Below, in pieces: positions 60,695 to 64,000 of a DNA stretch of 64,000 nt; the first letter of the stretch is position 1; the number at the start of each line of letters is the position of its first letter. The stretch spans positions 36,911 through 100,910 of the forward strand of contig LIUM01000008.1 in NCBI GenBank assembly GCA_001462345.1. The letters run 5' to 3'. Origin of the DNA: Fibrobacteria bacterium AD312 (lineage in GTDB: Bacteria > Fibrobacterota > Fibrobacteria > Fibrobacterales > Fibrobacteraceae). Under the pieces are notes generated by a model. It saw only the letters and a list, made by a program, of their open reading frames with translations. It made no database searches and was not told the origin of the DNA. Both the position numbers and the translations under genes were made by a program.

Positions 60695-60990
60695 ATGAAG
60701 AATCAAGCGTATTTTGTACCACAAGGGTATCATTCTCGCTAAGTACTAAAGTACTAAGCGTTCATGTTTACCACAAGGGTATCATTCTCGCTAAGAAGAG
60801 CTCTGCATGGTTCGACTAGAGCGCTGAAGCGCTAAGTCTTACGTAAAGGAGAGCTCTGCATGGTTCCGACTAAAGCACTTGAAGTGCTAAGTCTCACGAA
60901 AAGCGCAAGTGTTCATGTTATTAGCAATCAATTAGCACCGATTCAAATGAAAAAACAACACAATTCAAATAACCAATACAATTAAAGTAG
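60695..60990. repeat. intergenic repeat, copy A (modules P, P, Q, Q and AT-rich tail)
   Basis: Built from shared modules. Module P, TACCACAAGGGTATC followed by ATTCTCGCTAAG, occurs at 60717-60743 and 60769-60795. Module Q, GAGCTCTGCATGGTTC..GAC with a variable hairpin and CTAAGTCT.ACG, occurs at about 60796-60843 and 60850-60898. The tail GTTATT.G.AATCAATTAG with AAAAAACAAC runs to about 60990. Hairpins are AGTACT-AA-AGTACT, AGCGCT-GA-AGCGCT and AGCACT-TGA-AGTGCT. The stems keep pairing while bases change. The whole is similar to copies B and C. It begins with an ATG-headed 15-codon reading frame shared with copy C. Confidence 0.75.
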
Positions 60991-61119
60991 CGAACAGAAA
61001 GGAATCAAGGTTTTTAAATTCCCATCTACGCGATTAGGACTTTTATTCAAATCAGTTACCTATTTGACTTATACCTTGTAAACGTATACCACCATATTCT
61101 TCATTATATACTCACCTGT

Positions 61120-61998
61120 TTATTTTTTTAGTTGTAGTTTTGGTTGTTTGTTTTGAATTGTAATTTTTGAATGATTAGATTCAGAGGGGGTACCATTCAC
61201 AAGATAAGGTGTCGTTTTTTTATTTTCTTTTTTAACATTAGGTAATAAGGGAATAGGCATATATTTCTCATATTGTGATTTGGTAAGACATTCTTCACCA
61301 CGATCTCCTCCATGCATCGGAGTAATACGATATAATTTGTATGGATACTCTTCTAAAACATCAAAAGATTCAAATTGTGTAGATCCATCATCTTGAAAAG
61401 TACATTGAAATAAAAATGTAAAACAACGCTTTGACTGAACATATAAACAATAAGCATAGTAAGATGAGTCTTTTTTATAGACAAAGTAAACGGAATCAGT
61501 ATTATTTTTAGATGTGGAATAATCTTCTAATAAAAAACCTTTATCCAATTCATAGAAGTGAGAATCTTTTTCTATTGGAGGAAAGATAAAAAGGTTTGTA
61601 TCTTGAAGATCTAAAGAATCATTAAATAAAAAACCACCTTTTTTTTGTATCCAAATAGAGTTATTGTCGTCTGTTTTACTATAGTATTTCATATTAAAAT
61701 AACAATTTAACCAAGGAGGCTCAAGAACAAAACAGGCTTCATTGTTTAAGGGATTGGTATAAAAATATTCTTTTTCTTCTGAATAAGGGATTATAGGATT
61801 TGAGATTTCACCCATTGCTAAAAGCAAAGAATCAAAAAAAACATATTTTTTTAAATGAATTATACTATCAAAAGAAGATACTACAGTCAACGAATTATTC
61901 TCTTCAATACCATACTCATTTCCACCCAGAAACTGAGTCCATGTCTTTGCCCATAAGCAACTTGTTATTAAAATAAGTAATAAAACAACACGCTTCAT
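61120..61998 (-). CDS. secreted protein, tandem paralogue 1
   Basis: A 292-residue exported protein (signal peptide ending SCLWAK) starting MKRVVLLLILITSCLWAK. ATG 61998 is used because the paired gene starts at the same residue and AGGTGAG lies six bases upstream; an ATG at 62001 is also in frame. The body is rich in Tyr, Phe, Asp and Cys, with WIQKKGGFLFNDSLDLQDTN and SYYAYCLY stretches. The C-terminus is Lys/Gln-rich (NKQPKLQLKK). No known domain. It is closely similar to the next gene along its ends but divergent in the middle. Confidence 0.65.
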   Translation of the reverse strand: MKRVVLLLILITSCLWAKTWTQFLGGNEYGIEENNSLTVVSSFDSIIHLKKYVFFDSLLLAMGEISNPIIPYSEEKEYFYTNPLNNEACFVLEPPWLNCYFNMKYYSKTDDNNSIWIQKKGGFLFNDSLDLQDTNLFIFPPIEKDSHFYELDKGFLLEDYSTSKNNTDSVYFVYKKDSSYYAYCLYVQSKRCFTFLFQCTFQDDGSTQFESFDVLEEYPYKLYRITPMHGGDRGEECLTKSQYEKYMPIPLLPNVKKENKKTTPYLVNGTPSESNHSKITIQNKQPKLQLKK

Positions 61999-62013
61999 CA
62001 TAAACTCACCTGT

Positions 62014-62892
62014 TTATTTTTTTAGTTGTAATTTGGGTTGCTTGTTTTGAATCACAATTTTTGAATGATTAGATTCAGAGGGGACACCGTTCACAAGATA
62101 AGGTGTCGTTTTTTTATTTTCTTTTTTAACATTAGGTAATAAGGGAATAGGCATATATTTCTCATATTGTGATTTGGTCATACATTCATTACTTGAGTAA
62201 TCAACTTTGTGTGGTCCATAATACGGATATGGATATTCTATTGTCTCAAATGGCTCAAATTGAGTGGAGCCATCATCTTGAAAAGTACATTGAAATAAAA
62301 AAGTGAGGCATTTTTTTGATTGAGTATATAAACAATAGGCATAATAGGAAGAGTCTTTTTTATAGATAAAGTAAACAGAATCTAAACGGCCTTCAGATAT
62401 AGAATAATTTTCTAATAAAAAGCCCATATCTGTCTCATCGAAAAAAGTATCCTTTTCTATTGAAGGTACTATAAAAAAGTTAGTATCTTGAAGATCTAAA
62501 GAATCACTAAATAAAAACCCATTATTTTTTTGTATCCAAATAGAGCTATTGTCATCTATTTTACTATAGTATTTCATATTGAAAAAACAATTAGGACTAG
62601 GCTCAAGAACTAAACAGGATTGAGTGTTTGAGGAATTATTTCCAAAATAATCTATTGCTTTAATTTCTTCTCCAACATAAAGATAAAAGGAATTAGGATT
62701 TTCACCTATTATCATAAACGTTGAATCAAAAAAAAGATACTCTTCTGCAGACATTATTTTTTCCGAAGAAACTACAGTTATTGAATCATTCTCTTGAGTA
62801 CCATACTTCTTATTTCCACCCAGAAACTGAGTCCATGACTTTGCCCATAAACAACTTGTTATTAAAATAAGTAATAAAACAACACGCTTCAT
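62014..62892 (-). CDS. secreted protein, tandem paralogue 2
   Basis: A 292-residue paralogue of the preceding protein, with the same signal peptide and the same last ~45 residues (NVKKENKKTTPYLVNG...LQLKK). ATG 62892 has AGGAGG six bases upstream. The DNA between and after both genes (ACTCACCTGTTTATTT) is also repeated, which shows a tandem duplication of about 890 bp. It is separated by one base from the decayed subtilase tail upstream. The function cannot be inferred. Confidence 0.65.
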   Translation of the reverse strand: MKRVVLLLILITSCLWAKSWTQFLGGNKKYGTQENDSITVVSSEKIMSAEEYLFFDSTFMIIGENPNSFYLYVGEEIKAIDYFGNNSSNTQSCLVLEPSPNCFFNMKYYSKIDDNSSIWIQKNNGFLFSDSLDLQDTNFFIVPSIEKDTFFDETDMGFLLENYSISEGRLDSVYFIYKKDSSYYAYCLYTQSKKCLTFLFQCTFQDDGSTQFEPFETIEYPYPYYGPHKVDYSSNECMTKSQYEKYMPIPLLPNVKKENKKTTPYLVNGVPSESNHSKIVIQNKQPKLQLKK

Positions 62893-62893
62893 C

Positions 62894-63642
62894 TTACTCC
62901 TCCTCGTCTACTTGTTTTGCCGCTTCAAAAAGCAATGGTAAAATAGAATAAGGCGTATGTTCTATCTTTTTAACACTAAAGCCAAAACCCTCTATACCAT
63001 CATTATCGCTATCTAACACTACTTTTAATTTTTTAGACTTCACCTTGATTCGTTTACCAGCTAATTCACTGCCCGTATATGTTCCAAGTAATCGTTCAGA
63101 ATTATCGTACAAATAAATATAATCTCCAGAGCTACGAAAGTCAACGGATCAAAAGTAACAAAATGTTCCAAATGGTCTCCTAAACCGTATTCGCACACTA
63201 AACGACTTTGCGGAGCATAAGGGTGTGTTATTTGACACTCTGAATTTATAAGAATAAAATCACTTGCAATAGATGCAATTTGAGCGCTACCATCCTTGTT
63301 ATTCCCTACTTCAACTCGTGTACCACGTACAACAACTTGCCAAGTACCTTTTTCTGGATTATCTACATCGACTACTTCTACATTATTTAAGTGATCAAAA
63401 CATTCATAGCGTATCTCATCATTTGCACCACAATAACGTTCGGCGTCTTTTATATCACTTACTTTAATGTTTTCAAGCCCTGATAAACGCTTCATATCTC
63501 CAGTTAAAATTTCTTCTTCATCTATATTGTCTGTTGGTAAAGGTTCTAGCCGCCATGGAAAGAAGAATTTTCCAGAAGGAGAGATTAAATACATATCCAA
63601 ATCATTTTTGTTGCAAAATGAATTTTTTTGTAAATTTTTTAT
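62894..63642 (-). pseudogene. remnant of a subtilase C-terminal region, frameshifted and 5'-truncated
   Basis: Two overlapping frames fit one protein. The first (63642-63146) reads NDLDMYLISPSGK, then NNVEVVDVDNPEKGTWQVVV and RGTRVEVG, which resembles the beta domain after the catalytic part of secreted subtilases. The second (63145-62894) reads FRSSGDYIYLYDNSERLLG and continues to GFGFSVKKIE, a CUB-like segment. A single missing base at about 63145 joins them as FDP-VDFRSSGDYIYLYD. Upstream, the frame meets a stop (63643-63645), and no catalytic domain or start codon is present. I call it a pseudogene; identity with subtilase is by pattern only. Confidence 0.65.
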
Positions 63643-63666
63643 TTACATTGTTTTTGGTTAACTCTT

Positions 63667-63880
63667 TACCACAACGGGATCATTCCCGCTAAGAAGAGCT
63701 CTGCATGGTTCCGACTAAAGCACTTGAAGTGCTAAGTCTCACGTAAAGCTCCTAAGTGTTCGTGTTTACCACAGGGGTATCACTCTTACTAAGCGCTAAA
63801 GCGCAAGTGTACGTGTTATTGTAAATCAATTAGTGAAGGCTTAAATGACAAAAAACAACTCAGTTAATTAAATAACAATA
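63667..63880. repeat. intergenic repeat, copy B (P, Q, P and AT-rich tail)
   Basis: Module P at 63667-63693 (TACCACAACGGGATCATTCC, where CGGGATCATTCCCG is a palindrome) and again at 63767-63793 (TACCACAGGGGTATC). Module Q lies at about 63694-63743 with hairpin AGCACT-TGA-AGTGCT (63719-63733). A further hairpin, AGCGCT-AA-AGCGC, is at 63792-63804. The tail GTTATTGTAAATCAATTAG and AAAAAACAAC repeats that of copy A. Confidence 0.75.
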
Positions 63881-63910
63881 GTTGCATAGCCGACGGAAAT
63901 GGCTGTTATT

Positions 63911-63943
63911 GATGAGCTCTTCTGAAAAAAAGAAAAGCTCATC
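63911..63943. terminator. strong hairpin between repeat copies
   Basis: GATGAGCT-C-TTCT pairs with AGAA-A-AGCTCATC (13 positions, one mismatch) around GAAAAAA. A T-run comes 11 bases later (GAGTTTTTTT). It may be a terminator or a structural part of the repeat array. Confidence 0.55.
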
Positions 63944-63963
63944 TAAACAAACCGAGTTTTTTT

Positions 63964-64000
63964 ATGAAGAACCAAGCGTCATTTGTACCGCAAGGGTATC
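63964..64000. repeat. intergenic repeat, copy C, cut by window end
   Basis: ATGAAGAACCAAGCG (63964 on) and TACCGCAAGGGTATC (63986-64000) match the start of copy A (60695-60731) with few changes. The rest lies outside the window. Confidence 0.8.

Noticed and set aside
60717..60795. CRISPR-like array (repeated TACCACAAGGG units)
   Set aside because: Repeat spacing is irregular (52 and 100 bases), there are only two units per site, no unique spacers of equal length, and no cas genes.
60764..60835. 23-codon ORF inside repeat copy A
   Set aside because: It has no ribosome site, and the same frame is broken in copy B; likely chance within the repeat.

Overview
The window reads as chromosome from a diderm (Gram-negative) bacterium with low-to-moderate GC. 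A Fibrobacterota (Fibrobacter-like) origin is my inference. It rests on the futalosine menaquinone genes, the many outer-membrane/TPR proteins and Ser-rich lipoproteins, a CotH/lamin-tail lipoprotein, AgmX/PglI-type TonB proteins, and a complete rod-shape operon. No rRNA gene or other taxonomic marker is present to prove it. Non-ATG starts (TTG, GTG and one apparent ATC) and TAATG/ATGA gene overlaps are common.

Layout. 0-2.3 kb: the end of a CBS-domain protein, a small membrane protein, then rplM-rpsI. 2.3-2.7 kb: a gene-free stretch with an RNA-like fold. 2.7-11.5 kb: a long co-directional block for translation, lipid and isoprenoid synthesis and purines (rpsB-tsf-pyrH-frr-uppS-cdsA-dxr-rseP-purD-purE). 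11.5-16.6 kb: envelope proteins, tRNA-Arg, rimO with a SPOR lipoprotein on the minus strand, rpsU and yqeY. 16.9-20.6 kb: tyrS, a PfkB kinase, mqnB and mqnD. 20.7-31.9 kb: an Hc1-like basic protein, then a probable trans-envelope energised machine: beta-helix/OmpA protein, PorV-like barrel fused to TPRs, a 1251-residue TPR protein, ExbB, two ExbD proteins and a TonB/AgmX protein. 32-39.3 kb: an outer-membrane barrel, a lipoprotein and mreB-mreC-mreD-mrdA-rodA. 39.3-46.5 kb: comF, tRNA-Ser, a GAF/HD-GYP protein, tRNA-Phe, a CotH lipoprotein, then the late menaquinone genes menG-ubiX-ubiA. 46.6-49.9 kb (minus): ybbR-tsaD-ORF-birA. 49.9-55.3 kb (plus): ftsX-envC-holB-recJ-ORF. 55.3-60.5 kb (minus): ORF, tRNA-Leu, a PPOX-type hemG/hemY and a large metallopeptidase/propeller/barrel protein. 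60.5-64 kb: an accessory region with tandemly duplicated secreted proteins, a decayed subtilase tail, and copies of an unusual intergenic repeat whose hairpins co-vary.

How it fits together. Most of the window is housekeeping with strong envelope content. The futalosine menaquinone pathway is split between 19-20.6 kb (mqnB, mqnD) and 44-46 kb (methyltransferase, UbiX, UbiA). Cell-shape (mre/rod) and division (FtsX/EnvC) genes flank it. The most interesting candidate system is the 21.1-31.9 kb envelope machine. Its first ExbD/TolR-like subunit has Gly at the position of the usual proton-carrying Asp, while the second keeps the Asp. Other points worth checking are the apparent ATC start of rpsI, the repeat family near the right edge, and the subtilase pseudogene.
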